Part shown: one piece after another, positions 9,425 to 18,700 of the stretch | Position numbering within the stretch: the stretch's first letter is position 1 | How the letters are laid out: each line of letters begins with the position of its first letter | Assembly: GCA_028288165.1 (NCBI GenBank) | Contig: JAQBOG010000024.1 | Location: 1-64,000, forward strand | Direction: 5' to 3' | From: Sphingobacteriales bacterium | Lineage (GTDB): Bacteria; Bacteroidota; Bacteroidia; Sphingobacteriales; Sphingobacteriaceae | DNA length: 64,000 bases | Translations under genes and position numbers: made by a program | The notes under the pieces: generated by a model | Seen by the model: the letters and a program-made list of their open reading frames with translations, nothing else | Database searches by the model: none | What the model was told of the DNA's origin: nothing

Positions 9425-10331
9425 GTTTTAATTTAATGATGTTGCCCAAGCCGGATTTTCCTTCGTTTGATATATATAAAGATTCATCAGGTCCAAACGC
9501 AATACCTTCTGGTTGCTTAAAATCTTTTCCTGTTAAAGGTATTATTTTACTGAGTTCTCCTTTTGGAGATATCACTGCAATTAAGTTATTAATTGAAGAT
9601 AACACATAGAGCTCATTAGTGGATGGTTTGACTGTTAAAGCAGATGGTCGGAATACTTTATTCATATTTTCATTTCCCAAAGCTTTTAAGAACTTTTTAG
9701 AGCTTTCTTCTAAAGCATCACCTTTGAATTGAGTCTCTATGTTTTCTATATTGATAGTATATGCCGGAGATGATTGAAATTTGCCGGAGTTTAAATCGTA
9801 CGAATATATCTCTTTGGTTTTATTGTTATCATCTAAGCCATTATCTTTTGCTGCAAGCAATAATCGATTATTTTTGGCATCAAAAGCAATACCCTCGATG
9901 TTGTTCTTTCCTGTTAAAGGGGTTTTAAAACTGTTTAATTCAGGTTTATCTGTCGAAAAGTTTTTAATATGATGAATTAGGCCATTACTAACCACTATAT
10001 ATAAGTCTTCACCCACTCTTACTAAATCTTCATAGTCGTCTGGCTTGCCAAAATTTTGTTTTTTGATTACCTTATTTTGTAGGAGATCGTAGTAATACAA
10101 CACGCCTTCTTCATCGGCAATGGCCAAAATCACACTATCGTTTAAAAAAGTAATTCCTGATATTTCAGTCAGTTCATTAGGCAAAGCGATAACTGAGTAT
10201 TCTTTTGAATCAACATCTTCAGAGACAATTTCTGATTTTTCGTTTTTTTCTGACTTGTTTTTTTTGTGAGCCATAGGGTTATTACAAGATATTATGGCTG
10301 CGCTGATTATTAACAGTATGATTTTTTTCAT
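9414..10331 (-). CDS. SdiA-regulated-like beta-propeller lipoprotein
   Basis: A 305-residue lipoprotein: signal with lipobox AIISC (Cys16) and a charged Lys/Glu-rich linker to about residue 45. The rest repeats blade-like phrases (ISGITFLNDSVILAIADEEG, IEGIAFDAKNNRLLLAAKD, PEGIAFGPDESLYISNEG) typical of SdiA-regulated/YjiK-type six-bladed propellers. It lies directly upstream of, and overlaps by 11 bases, the phosphatase-barrel lipoprotein, so the two are probably co-transcribed and may meet at the outer membrane. Enzymatic activity, if any, is unknown. Confidence 0.8.
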   Translation of the reverse strand: MKKIILLIISAAIISCNNPMAHKKNKSEKNEKSEIVSEDVDSKEYSVIALPNELTEISGITFLNDSVILAIADEEGVLYYYDLLQNKVIKKQNFGKPDDYEDLVRVGEDLYIVVSNGLIHHIKNFSTDKPELNSFKTPLTGKNNIEGIAFDAKNNRLLLAAKDNGLDDNNKTKEIYSYDLNSGKFQSSPAYTINIENIETQFKGDALEESSKKFLKALGNENMNKVFRPSALTVKPSTNELYVLSSINNLIAVISPKGELSKIIPLTGKDFKQPEGIAFGPDESLYISNEGKSGLGNIIKLKHEE

Positions 10332-10442
10332 AGGATGGTAGCTTCGCTGTAGCCTAACTTGCTATAATCATACCATATAAAGTTTCGCAACAGCTACACT
10401 GGCATAGTTTTTTACTATTTTAGCTACTCAAGACCAAAATGA

Positions 10443-11633
10443 ATGAAGAACGCGAATCCAGTTATTAAAGAAGCATCCGAATACATATTTAATTTATTTA
10501 AAGAAAAGCTCCCTGGCGAATATGTTTACCACAACTATAAACACACTTTAGAGACTGTTAAAGGATGTAAAAAATTATGCGAAACATATAATTTAACAAG
10601 TCGCGATTATGAGGTTTTGCTCTTGGCTGCCTGGTTCCATGATATAGGTTATATTGAATCGGCCGATAATCATGAAGAGATTGGTGCGAGGTTTATGAAG
10701 GAATATTTAAACGACCGCTATACACTAGAAGATATTAAAGAGATAGAAACTTTAATTTTATCTACCAAACACAGCAATGAACCAGACGGAACCTTGCAAG
10801 AAATATTGCATGATGCCGATTTTATAAATCTTGGAACTGAACTTTTTAATCATAGGGCAGAACTTCTAAGAATAGAATGGGAGCAAACGCAGGCTAAAAA
10901 ATATTCCGAATTGGAGTGGGCTGAAATTCAGCTTAAGTTTTTAATTGAAACTAAGTATAAAACAGAAGCAGCTATATTAAAATATGATGAGCAGCGTGAA
11001 AGTAATATAATCAGTCAACGAAAGCTAATTGACAAATTAGCTGTTAAAAATCTAAAAGTTGAAGAAAAAAATAAGCCGAAGCCTGTTAAAGAAGGTAGGG
11101 GGATAGAAACCTTGTATCGGTCAGTTTACTCATACCACATCAACTTAACCTCAATAGCGGATAATAAGGCGCACATCATGATAAATATTAATACAATTAT
11201 AATATCTATCATAATTACTTTATTCGGAACGGGGTTTACCTTTTCAGGAAAAGATGGCGGATTTGAAAGTGTAAGATTCGTATTTCCAATGGCCTTTTTA
11301 CTGATAACAAGTCTTGCGGCAGTTGTTTTTGCAATATTGTCTGCAAGGCCCAACGTTACATCGAAAGAGAAATTTGAACCAACTAATAAACATAGTAGTT
11401 TATTGTATTTTGGAAATTTTGCCCAATTAGAGCTAACAGACTTTGTTGAGCAAATTAAAGTTTTGAAGAGAGAAAACGAAGGCTTATACGATAATATGTC
11501 TGTAGACATTTATCATTTAGGGGCTGTGCTCGTTAAGAAATACAAATTGTTAAAATGGTCATATAATATTTTTATGGCCGGTTTAGTACTTTGTGCTGTC
11601 GGATTTATTGTTATTATGTTGTTTTCTTATTGA
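10443..11633 (+). CDS. HD-domain protein with C-terminal Pycsar-effector-type membrane domain (DUF5706/PycTM)
   Basis: A 396-residue two-domain protein. Residues 10-200 are an HD phosphohydrolase domain: His34 (NYKHT), His66-Asp67 (FHDIG) and a downstream Asp (HDADF, 123-127) supply metal ligands. After a charged linker (about 200-220), the block YRSVYSYHINLTSIADNKAH marks the DUF5706/PycTM family, whose members are the membrane effectors of pyrimidine-cyclase (Pycsar) anti-phage systems; hydrophobic segments lie at about 242-262, 279-300 and 372-394. The gene converges on and overlaps a class III cyclase-like gene by 20 bases. Established: PycTM proteins respond to cCMP or cUMP. Inferred: this one may sense or destroy a nucleotide second messenger. 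A housekeeping role is also possible. Confidence 0.82.
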   Translation: MKNANPVIKEASEYIFNLFKEKLPGEYVYHNYKHTLETVKGCKKLCETYNLTSRDYEVLLLAAWFHDIGYIESADNHEEIGARFMKEYLNDRYTLEDIKEIETLILSTKHSNEPDGTLQEILHDADFINLGTELFNHRAELLRIEWEQTQAKKYSELEWAEIQLKFLIETKYKTEAAILKYDEQRESNIISQRKLIDKLAVKNLKVEEKNKPKPVKEGRGIETLYRSVYSYHINLTSIADNKAHIMININTIIISIIITLFGTGFTFSGKDGGFESVRFVFPMAFLLITSLAAVVFAILSARPNVTSKEKFEPTNKHSSLLYFGNFAQLELTDFVEQIKVLKRENEGLYDNMSVDIYHLGAVLVKKYKLLKWSYNIFMAGLVLCAVGFIVIMLFSY

Positions 11634-12279
11634 GTTTTAATACTTCAATAAGCGGAACATCTTTCATAAAACTCATTTCATCAAGCGAAATATAATGGTA
11701 GCAAACTTCCCCTATGTATTCATAAAGCTCTTTTCCAGTACGTAATTCTTCCCAATGGAACAATTCTCGAAGTTTGGTTTTATCTTTAATCTTAGCAAGA
11801 TATTTATCTGTTAATAGCACATAGTTATACTCATCAATATTGTTCTTTAATAATTTATGAGCAATGATCACATCGGGGCCAAGTAACTTGGTTCTTCCCT
11901 TAATGTTTGCGACAGATATATAGCCGTAATGTATAATAATTTTTAATCCTAATTGGCTGTTAGCCAAATACTTTTCAAAGTTTTCTGGATCCGAATCGGC
12001 TATGGATTGGATGAAATCGGAAAATGTTTTATAGATTACTTTGCATTGTTCGGCGACTCTGCTTACTGCCGGGAGCCTGCCGGTTTTATAGAAAAAAATG
12101 GCATCGCCTTCAATTTCACCAACTTTCATTTTTAAAACGTTGGCATCTATTAACTTACGTAATAATGCTGGGATTACTTCTTTTGTGAAATTTATATCAG
12201 CCGTTGCAATAAAACGTGTAAAACCTGTTATATCCGGAACGCAAAAAAAAGCTGGCACCAGGCCGTCGTTATTCTCCAT
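11614..12279 (-). CDS. DUF2652 protein, diverged class III nucleotide cyclase-like
   Basis: A 221-residue protein whose layout follows class III adenylate/guanylate cyclases: PDITGFTRF (Asp16, first metal aspartate), GEIEGDAIFF (Asp59, second metal aspartate, with Glu55 where guanylate cyclases carry Glu and adenylate cyclases Lys), IIIHYGYISVANIKG (the IHxG strand) and LLGPDVIIAHKLL in place of GxxVNxAARL. In that last block the transition-state Asn is Ile138 and the Arg is Lys142, so ordinary cyclase chemistry may be lost or altered. No signal peptide or membrane segment. It is convergent with the HD-PycTM gene (20-base overlap). The DUF2652 name and cyclase likeness are by pattern; activity is unproven. 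Confidence 0.75.
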   Translation of the reverse strand: MENNDGLVPAFFCVPDITGFTRFIATADINFTKEVIPALLRKLIDANVLKMKVGEIEGDAIFFYKTGRLPAVSRVAEQCKVIYKTFSDFIQSIADSDPENFEKYLANSQLGLKIIIHYGYISVANIKGRTKLLGPDVIIAHKLLKNNIDEYNYVLLTDKYLAKIKDKTKLRELFHWEELRTGKELYEYIGEVCYHYISLDEMSFMKDVPLIEVLKLNKKTT

Positions 12280-12377
12280 ATCGCTGTTGGTGCATTGATG
12301 CCTCTAAAATAATCTTTTTTTTTAAAAACAGTGTTTAATAGAAAATGTGACAGCCACATGTAAGTAAATTATATACT

Positions 12378-12404
12378 ATAAAAAAAGCCCTTTGAAAGGG
12401 CTTT
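12378..12404 (-). terminator. Terminator downstream of tRNA-Met
   Basis: Stem AAAGCCCTT / AAGGGCTTT with a three-base loop; on the minus strand it is followed by a run of T. It begins three bases after the tRNA gene. Confidence 0.85.
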
Positions 12405-12406
12405 AG

Positions 12407-12480
12407 TAGCGGGGAGCAGGATCGAACTGCCGACCTCAGGGTTATGAATCCTGCGCTCTAACCATCTGAGCTACCCCGCC
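12407..12480 (-). tRNA. tRNA-Met (anticodon CAT, elongator)
   Basis: A 74-base cloverleaf on the minus strand: acceptor GGCGGGG/CCCCGCT, D arm GCTCAGATGGTTAGAGC, anticodon arm with CAT at 34-36, T arm with TTCGATC. The discriminator is A and CCA is not encoded. It is called elongator because the 1-72 pair is G-U rather than the initiator mismatch and the anticodon stem lacks the three G-C pairs of tRNA-fMet. Position 31-39 is an A-C mismatch. Overall likeness favours Met over the lysidine-modified tRNA-Ile. Confidence 0.93.
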
Positions 12481-12506
12481 GGGTATTAGGTCTTAAAATG
12501 GAGTTG

Positions 12507-12514
12507 CAAATATA
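12507..12514 (-). promoter_or_regulatory. -7 promoter element (TATATTTG) of tRNA-Met
   Basis: Minus-strand TATATTTG matches the Bacteroidota sigma-A -7 element TAnnTTTG. Expected transcription start is about four bases on, leaving a 23-base leader before the tRNA. A TTTG at 12539-12542 could be the -33 element, but its spacing (24 bases) is a little long. Confidence 0.65.
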
Positions 12515-12573
12515 GCGGAAAATACCTTTCTTTAGAAACAAATGTTAAAAAAGTCACAATTCGAATAAGAGGA

Positions 12574-12957
12574 ATGTCAGAAAAGAAAAAGTTTAATATC
12601 GAATACGAAGTAAAATCATCTCCTAAAATATTGTTTAGCTTTTTAAATGAGCCTAACGGATTAGCACAATGGTTTGCTGATGATGTAACTTATCGTGATC
12701 AGGTTTATACATTTACCTGGGACGATGACGAGCAACAAAAGGCTAAACTGTTATCTATCAAGGAAAACAAACTAGTTAAGTTTAAATGGCTTGATGACGA
12801 ACCTCATTGCTATTTTGAAATGGAAATAGTTCAAGATGAACTTACGAATGATGTAGCACTAGCAATAACTGACTTTGCAACAGAAGATACTATTCAAGAC
12901 AGACGATTAATTTGGGATAATCAAATTCAATATTTGATAAGTGTATTGGGTGCTTAA
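12574..12957 (+). CDS. START-like (SRPBCC fold) domain protein
   Basis: A 127-residue single-domain protein beginning KKKFNIEYEVKSSPKILFSF with a conserved GLAQWFADDV block, the START/AHSA1-like helix-grip fold that binds hydrophobic ligands or acts as a co-chaperone-like domain. No signal peptide. A short compact member found widely in Bacteroidota; its ligand is unknown. It lies 23 bases upstream of the LptF/LptG-like permease, but a -7 element sits between them, so the permease can also be transcribed separately. Confidence 0.82.
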   Translation: MSEKKKFNIEYEVKSSPKILFSFLNEPNGLAQWFADDVTYRDQVYTFTWDDDEQQKAKLLSIKENKLVKFKWLDDEPHCYFEMEIVQDELTNDVALAITDFATEDTIQDRRLIWDNQIQYLISVLGA

Positions 12958-12968
12958 ATCATAAAGCC

Positions 12969-12976
12969 TACCTTTG
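12969..12976 (+). promoter_or_regulatory. -7 promoter element (TACCTTTG) of the LptF/LptG-like gene
   Basis: TACCTTTG fits TAnnTTTG, with TTG at 12946-12948 twenty bases upstream as a -33 element. It ends exactly four bases before the GTG start at 12981, so the predicted transcript is leaderless or nearly so. Confidence 0.6.
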
Positions 12977-12980
12977 TAAT

Positions 12981-14423
12981 GTGAAAAAAGTACATATATT
13001 AGTTTTGAAAGCCTTTTTCAGGCCTTTTATAGTTACGTTTTTTATTGTAATGTTTATTTTGTTGATGCTTTTTCTATTTAAGTACATCGACGATTTAATC
13101 GGAAAAGGCTTTGAGTGGTACGTGATTTTAGAATTGTTATATTACGCCTCAGCAGCGAATGTAGCAATGGCTTTACCGCTAGCTGTATTGCTTTCCTCCA
13201 TCATGACATTCGGCAGTTTGGGCGAAAACTATGAGTTAGTAGCTATAAAATCTGCCGGAATTTCTCTCACAAGAGCTATGATGCCCTTGGTTATAGTAAT
13301 CTGTGGATTAGCTATAAGTGCATTTCTTTTTTCAAACTATATCCTGCCTCGAGCCAATTTAAAGTTTGGTTCATTACTTTATGATGTCAGAAATCAGAAG
13401 TCTGCACGCCTTATTAATGAAGGGGTATTCAATAATAGTTTTCCTGGTTATGCAATAAGAGTTAAAACGAAAGATCCAGACGGACAGACCTTACACGAGG
13501 TAATGATTTATGAGCATAATGACAATGGTTCAAATAACGTGTTATTGGCCAAACAGGGCAGAATGTACAAGTCGGATGATAATCAATGGCTTATTTTGAA
13601 GTTGAACGACGGAGTTCGTTATAATGAGGAAGCAGGAGAAGGAGCTTATGATCCTCGACAAAGGTTTATGAGGTTTAAATTCAAGGAAACGGTACAAAAA
13701 TTTGATTTGTCTGGTTTAACACTGACACGCACAGACGAAAATCTTTTTAAGTCTAATTACCAGATGTTAAATTTAAAACAGCTAAACTATTATACCGATT
13801 CTATGCGGTATAAAGTTGATAGTAACATAAATTTAACATTCAAAATCATTAAGCCATATTATAAGCAGTATACCACAGTTGCGGGTTTCCAGAAAATAAA
13901 GCCTATAAAGTTTCCTAATTATAAAAGCATTCTAGAGATCTTACCGGAAGACAAAAGGCTTTCTTCTATTCAAGGAGCAAAGGATCAGGTTCACTCAATT
14001 AAACAAGTACTTATTTCTCAGGAAATAAGTAATCAGGATTATTCGAATAGAATGAAAGGCTATATGTTAGAGTTTCATAGAAAATTTACTTTAGCTGTAT
14101 CCTGTTTAGTATTATTTTTTATTGGTGCCCCTTTAGGAGCCATTATTCGTAAGGGTGGTTTAGGCTTACCAGTAGTTATGTCTGTGTTATTTTTCCTTGT
14201 GTATCATATAATCTCAACCGTAGGAGAAAAATATGTAAAGGACGGATCTTTAGAGCCGATTATTGGGATGTGGGTAGCCATTGTTATCTTATCTCCATTA
14301 GGGGCGTTTCTAACATATAAAGCAGCCGTTGACTCTGTTTTGTTTGATATAGATATATACAAACAATGGTTTAAGAAACTCTTGCCAAAAAAAATGCGGT
14401 CCGGTAATAAGATCGCTTTATGA
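12981..14423 (+). CDS. LptF/LptG family lipopolysaccharide export permease
   Basis: A 480-residue YjgP/YjgQ-type permease, the membrane part of the Lpt ABC machine that pulls LPS from the inner membrane to the periplasmic bridge. The N-terminus starts with a basic stretch and a membrane segment (about 14-36), two more follow (about 54-80, 98-122), a periplasmic jellyroll fills about 130-360 and three C-terminal segments complete the six-helix plan. FLFKYIDDLIGKGFEW is family-typical. GTG is chosen as start because no ATG is available just upstream and the hydrophobic N-terminus begins there. Which of LptF or LptG it equals cannot be said; the ATPase LptB is not in this window. Confidence 0.9.
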   Translation: MKKVHILVLKAFFRPFIVTFFIVMFILLMLFLFKYIDDLIGKGFEWYVILELLYYASAANVAMALPLAVLLSSIMTFGSLGENYELVAIKSAGISLTRAMMPLVIVICGLAISAFLFSNYILPRANLKFGSLLYDVRNQKSARLINEGVFNNSFPGYAIRVKTKDPDGQTLHEVMIYEHNDNGSNNVLLAKQGRMYKSDDNQWLILKLNDGVRYNEEAGEGAYDPRQRFMRFKFKETVQKFDLSGLTLTRTDENLFKSNYQMLNLKQLNYYTDSMRYKVDSNINLTFKIIKPYYKQYTTVAGFQKIKPIKFPNYKSILEILPEDKRLSSIQGAKDQVHSIKQVLISQEISNQDYSNRMKGYMLEFHRKFTLAVSCLVLFFIGAPLGAIIRKGGLGLPVVMSVLFFLVYHIISTVGEKYVKDGSLEPIIGMWVAIVILSPLGAFLTYKAAVDSVLFDIDIYKQWFKKLLPKKMRSGNKIAL

Positions 14424-14504
14424 CTCCAATGCAACAAAAATGTGTTTATTGCATTAAATTGACTGATTAGACGATTACCTAAAAGTACCCAAACAACATT
14501 TTAT

Positions 14505-14512
14505 TAGATTTG
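14505..14512 (+). promoter_or_regulatory. -7 promoter element (TAGATTTG) upstream of ribBA
   Basis: TAGATTTG matches TAnnTTTG and lies 59 bases before the ribBA start; no clear -33 TTG is present. No FMN riboswitch core was seen in the 148-base gap. Confidence 0.45.
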
Positions 14513-14571
14513 TGGAAAATTGAATGATGAACAATCATTATAGAAATACACAATATACATAGAGGTAAGAC

Positions 14572-15777
14572 ATGCTTAATACCATAGAAGAAGCCATTTT
14601 AGATATTCAACAAGGTAAAATTGTTATTGTTGTTGATGATGAAGACCGTGAAAACGAAGGAGATTTTTTAGCAGCAGCAGAAAAGGCTACTCCAGAAGTG
14701 ATAAATTTTATGGCTACTCATGGTCGTGGATTAATTTGCGCTCCATTAACAGAAGAACGATGTGATGAACTAAAGTTAGAGTTGATGGTGGGCAATAACA
14801 CCGCCACTCACGAAACAAATTTTACCGTTTCGGTAGATTTAATTGGATATGGATGTACAACAGGGATATCTGCATCTGATAGGTCGAAAACGATGCTGGC
14901 TTTAACCAACCCGGCAACTAAACCCGAAGAGCTAGGCAGGCCTGGTCATATTTTCCCTCTTAGAGCAAAACAAGGTGGCGTTTTAAGAAGAGCCGGTCAT
15001 ACAGAGGCAGCGGTTGATATGGCAAGACTGGCAGGTTTGTCACCTGCAGGTGTTATTGTGGAAATCATGAATGAAGATGGAGAAATGGCAAGATTGCCAG
15101 ATCTTATTGAAATAGCCAAACAATTCAATTTAAAAATCATTTCAATAGAAGATTTAATATCCTATCGTCTTAATACCGAATCTCTAATTAAAAAAGAAGT
15201 ATCTATAAAGCTTCCCACTACTTGGGGGGATTTTGAAATGGCTGCCTATACGCATGTAAGTACTGGTGAACAGCATTTAGCTATCATTAAAGGCAGTTGG
15301 AACGTTGATGAGCCTATACTGGTACGGGTACACAGTTCATGTATGACTGGGGACATTTTTGGGTCATGTCGTTGTGATTGTGGGCCGCAGTTGCACAAAG
15401 CGATGGAAATGATTGAGAAGGAAGGTAAAGGCATTATTATATATATGAATCAGGAAGGTCGTGGAATTGGGTTGATCAATAAACTTCATGCTTACAACCT
15501 TCAGGAAAACGGTTTGGATACTGTAGACGCTAACCTAGAACTGGGCTTCAATATGGATTTGCGGGATTATGGTATTGGTGCTCAGATTTTGAGAAGCTTA
15601 GGCGTCAAAAAAATGAGGCTCATGTCAAATAATCCATCCAAACGAGCTGGCTTAATTGGTTATGGACTCGAAGTGGTTGAGAACGTTCCGGTAGAGATAC
15701 AATCTAACGAGCATAATGAACTGTATCTAAAAACGAAGCGTGATAGAATGGGTCATACTATCATGAAAAACAGTTAA
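14572..15777 (+). CDS. ribBA: Bifunctional 3,4-dihydroxy-2-butanone-4-phosphate synthase / GTP cyclohydrolase II
   Basis: A 401-residue fusion that supplies both precursors of riboflavin: ribulose 5-phosphate to dihydroxybutanone phosphate (N-terminal half) and GTP to the pyrimidine precursor (C-terminal half). The synthase half has [10 protein letters not shown] (22-31), [11 protein letters not shown] and [17 protein letters not shown]; the cyclohydrolase half has the zinc cysteines Cys257, Cys268 and Cys270 in [14 protein letters not shown] and the QEGRGIGL loop. Both sets of active-site residues are intact, so both reactions are expected. A GAGG ribosome site lies about nine bases before ATG. 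Cytosolic; no other rib gene is adjacent. Confidence 0.97.
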   Translation: MLNTIEEAILDIQQGKIVIVVDDEDRENEGDFLAAAEKATPEVINFMATHGRGLICAPLTEERCDELKLELMVGNNTATHETNFTVSVDLIGYGCTTGISASDRSKTMLALTNPATKPEELGRPGHIFPLRAKQGGVLRRAGHTEAAVDMARLAGLSPAGVIVEIMNEDGEMARLPDLIEIAKQFNLKIISIEDLISYRLNTESLIKKEVSIKLPTTWGDFEMAAYTHVSTGEQHLAIIKGSWNVDEPILVRVHSSCMTGDIFGSCRCDCGPQLHKAMEMIEKEGKGIIIYMNQEGRGIGLINKLHAYNLQENGLDTVDANLELGFNMDLRDYGIGAQILRSLGVKKMRLMSNNPSKRAGLIGYGLEVVENVPVEIQSNEHNELYLKTKRDRMGHTIMKNS

Positions 15778-15778
15778 A

Positions 15779-18700
15779 TTATTTATTGCTACTCTTTTTG
15801 ATGGAAGAGTTTTTTTCGCTTGGTAAAATAGCAGTGGGTTTGGCAGGAAGTGTATTATCTTCCTGTTCTTTTTTCTCTTTGTCCTTTCGTCTCAGCATTT
15901 TGAAAAGTTCGTTAAAATTATCAAAATCTTTCCTGTAAACTAAACCAAGTGCATTTATATACGCATTGTTGCTGAAACCACCTGGGCTTAGCAATGTGCG
16001 ATTATCCAATCTATTAGATGCCCTTAATACTAGGCTTCCATCTTTTCTTAGTAAATACAAAGCTTCTACATCCCGGGCAACATTCCCACTTATAACATTA
16101 AAGTCTTGAAATTTTCCGAAGTTATTGTCCCGGCTACTAACACCGCCGGTTAACACTAAGCGGTCATTTAACAATCTCAAAGATGCGCTTGCATCATTGA
16201 AATTGCGTATATTAAAATCAATATTTGTTAGATTAAAAGTTTGACTGATTACAGAATTTAATTGATTAAAAAATATCTCTGCGCCAGCACTAATTAAAGT
16301 GGAGTTAATCTGATCAATATTGCCGCCTCCCGTGCCAGAAGTGAATGAGCGTCTTACAATTAAATTTAAAGCCTGTTCATTTGTGTTGTTAATATCACTT
16401 AAATAGCTTTGAAGCTGATTTTCCACTTCAGCATCTGCAGGGAAGTTAAGTCCAAAAGTAATAGCCGGATTTAATAAAGGCCCATTCAAGTTCATGATCG
16501 CTTCAGCAAGTGTGATGCCTTTATCAGTGGTTCTGCCCGCTGCTGTGTATAATGGCTTAATGGCAGTTCTAACACTATATACAGCCTGTAAATTAATAGC
16601 AGCTTCTGATGGATTGCCAGTCCAGCGAATAGAGCCACCACTGCTTATTTCGAAAATTTTATTTATATAATCTTGAGCAGTATAGGAGAACTTCCCTTTA
16701 GTTATTTGATAGGCACCAAACATTTCAAAATCACCTAAGCTGGTTATATTTAAATCTAAGTTTGCCTTCCCCCGGCCAGTAAGTTTTCCTAAGTCGGTAA
16801 TAATGTTTACTTCAGAATTTTCATCAACCTCGAGTTTAAAATTCATCTCTAACCCGTTAAATGACGTTTCTTTTTTAACATTTAGCGTAGAATCTTTAGC
16901 AACGAAGGTTATAAAATCATTGTCACGTACAGTTGCCGATGAATTAAATGGGATATTGAAAACAGTTCCTTCTTCAGTTTTAGCATCGATATTAATTCGC
17001 ATGTTATTTGTGGGTCCTTCAAAGCTAAATACTCCTGTTCCATAAGCCTTTCCATAGTAGAGTGCATTATCTTTAGCGGTTGTATTCAAAGCCATTAAGT
17101 TTTGGGCAACTATGGTTAAGTTAATAGTTGGGTTAATAGGATTTGATAAATCAACCGTTCCGTTTGCAATTGCCTCATGCATTTCACTGTCCTTGATAAT
17201 AAGATTTGAAAGCTTTAAAACACTATTATTTACACTTATCTTGTCTGATAATTTATAATTAGTTTTCAAGAAGTTAACGGTCATCCCAGCATTCACAAGA
17301 TCTAGTTCACCATTAATTTGTGGACTTGTTAAACGGCCCGTGATTTTTAAATCAGCGGAAACCTTCCCATTCAGATTTGAAACCAAGTGTTTTAAAAAAG
17401 GCTGAAAAATAACGAGCTCATTATTTGTCATTTTCACATCCATGTTTAGATTGTTCTGATCTGCATTCGCATTATATGTACCCGCTATATCCATGGTTTT
17501 AAGGCCTTGATTTAGGATGTCCATGTTTACATTAATAAGCTTGGTCGAATTATCAAAAGCCGCAGATAGGGTTAAATCGCCAATAGCAATGTTATTGAAA
17601 TTTAAACTATCTATCTTTATTTCCGCTTCAACTTTCGGGGTTTTACTAATTGTGGATGCTATTTCTGCATTACCATTTAGCTCTCCTTTCAGAGTTATAC
17701 CTGCACCTTTAGTCAAGGAATTAAACGTAGTCAGCTTAAATTTATTAAAACCAATAATCAATACGTCTTCCTGATTAGTTGATATAATTCCGTTAATGGT
17801 AAGCAATTGATTGTCTCGGAATAAGCCAAAATTCTCGATGTAGGTTTTTCCTTTATTGAAGTCAATTTTAACCTTCTCCTGTATTTTCCAGGTTTCCCGA
17901 TTTATCACCACATCCGAAGGAAGCAGACTTAAACTTGCAAACGTTTGTGCATTGAACTCTACCAAACCGTTTAAATCTAACTGATTAGTAGCGTTTTTGT
18001 CTGAAAGCTTAACGTTTAGATTTAAGCTATCATTTCTAAGAATATTAGAAATGTTGATGTTTTTAAAGTATAAGCTGTCAGTAATATCAACACGATCAGA
18101 TGTAACGAATAAGTTCATTGCATCAGGTTGCGTACTTCCATCAATAATTAAATTGTTTATTTTAATCTTTTTGTAAGTGATAAGCTTCGAAAAGCCATTT
18201 AATGTTGCAATGTTTTCGAGGGATACAAATTTCCCTGAAAAGTTAGCCTGTTCTGGTATTTTTATGTCTGGGAAAAACAGGAGACTTATAGGTTCAAAGT
18301 GTTTGATGTTCAGTGTAAATTCAAAATTCTGAGCTTTTGGAGTTACCATCTTTAATTGCATAGATGGTATATATTTTTTAAGAAGAGTCTTAAAATAAGA
18401 AGGAAGCGTGTTTAAATCGTATTTGCCTTTGATACTAGCGTCTAAAATGTCAGATTTTACGGTTAGTGATCTGTTATTACCTATTCCGTTTGCACTGAGG
18501 TCTACAGAATCAACCACAAAAGAATTTTTTGTATTAGTAAGTCTGGCTTTTGAAATGTAAACCTGTCCTTGAATATTATCTAGCGAATTTCCGGTAAAGT
18601 TTGTTTTGAAATCAGCATCAATCTGTACCGTATCCTTAGAAAGATTAAGCACCCTCAAGTTGGCCTGTCGAATTATAGAGTTAAAGTGAAATTCGGGAAG

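Noticed and set aside
12567..12573. AAGAGGA directly before the START-like gene as a ribosome binding site
   Set aside because: It abuts the start codon with no spacer, so it probably does not act as a classical Shine-Dalgarno site.
14424..14571. Possible FMN riboswitch before ribBA
   Set aside because: No conserved FMN-aptamer core was found; only a -7 element and a short imperfect palindrome (AATGAT/ATCATT, 14523-14540).
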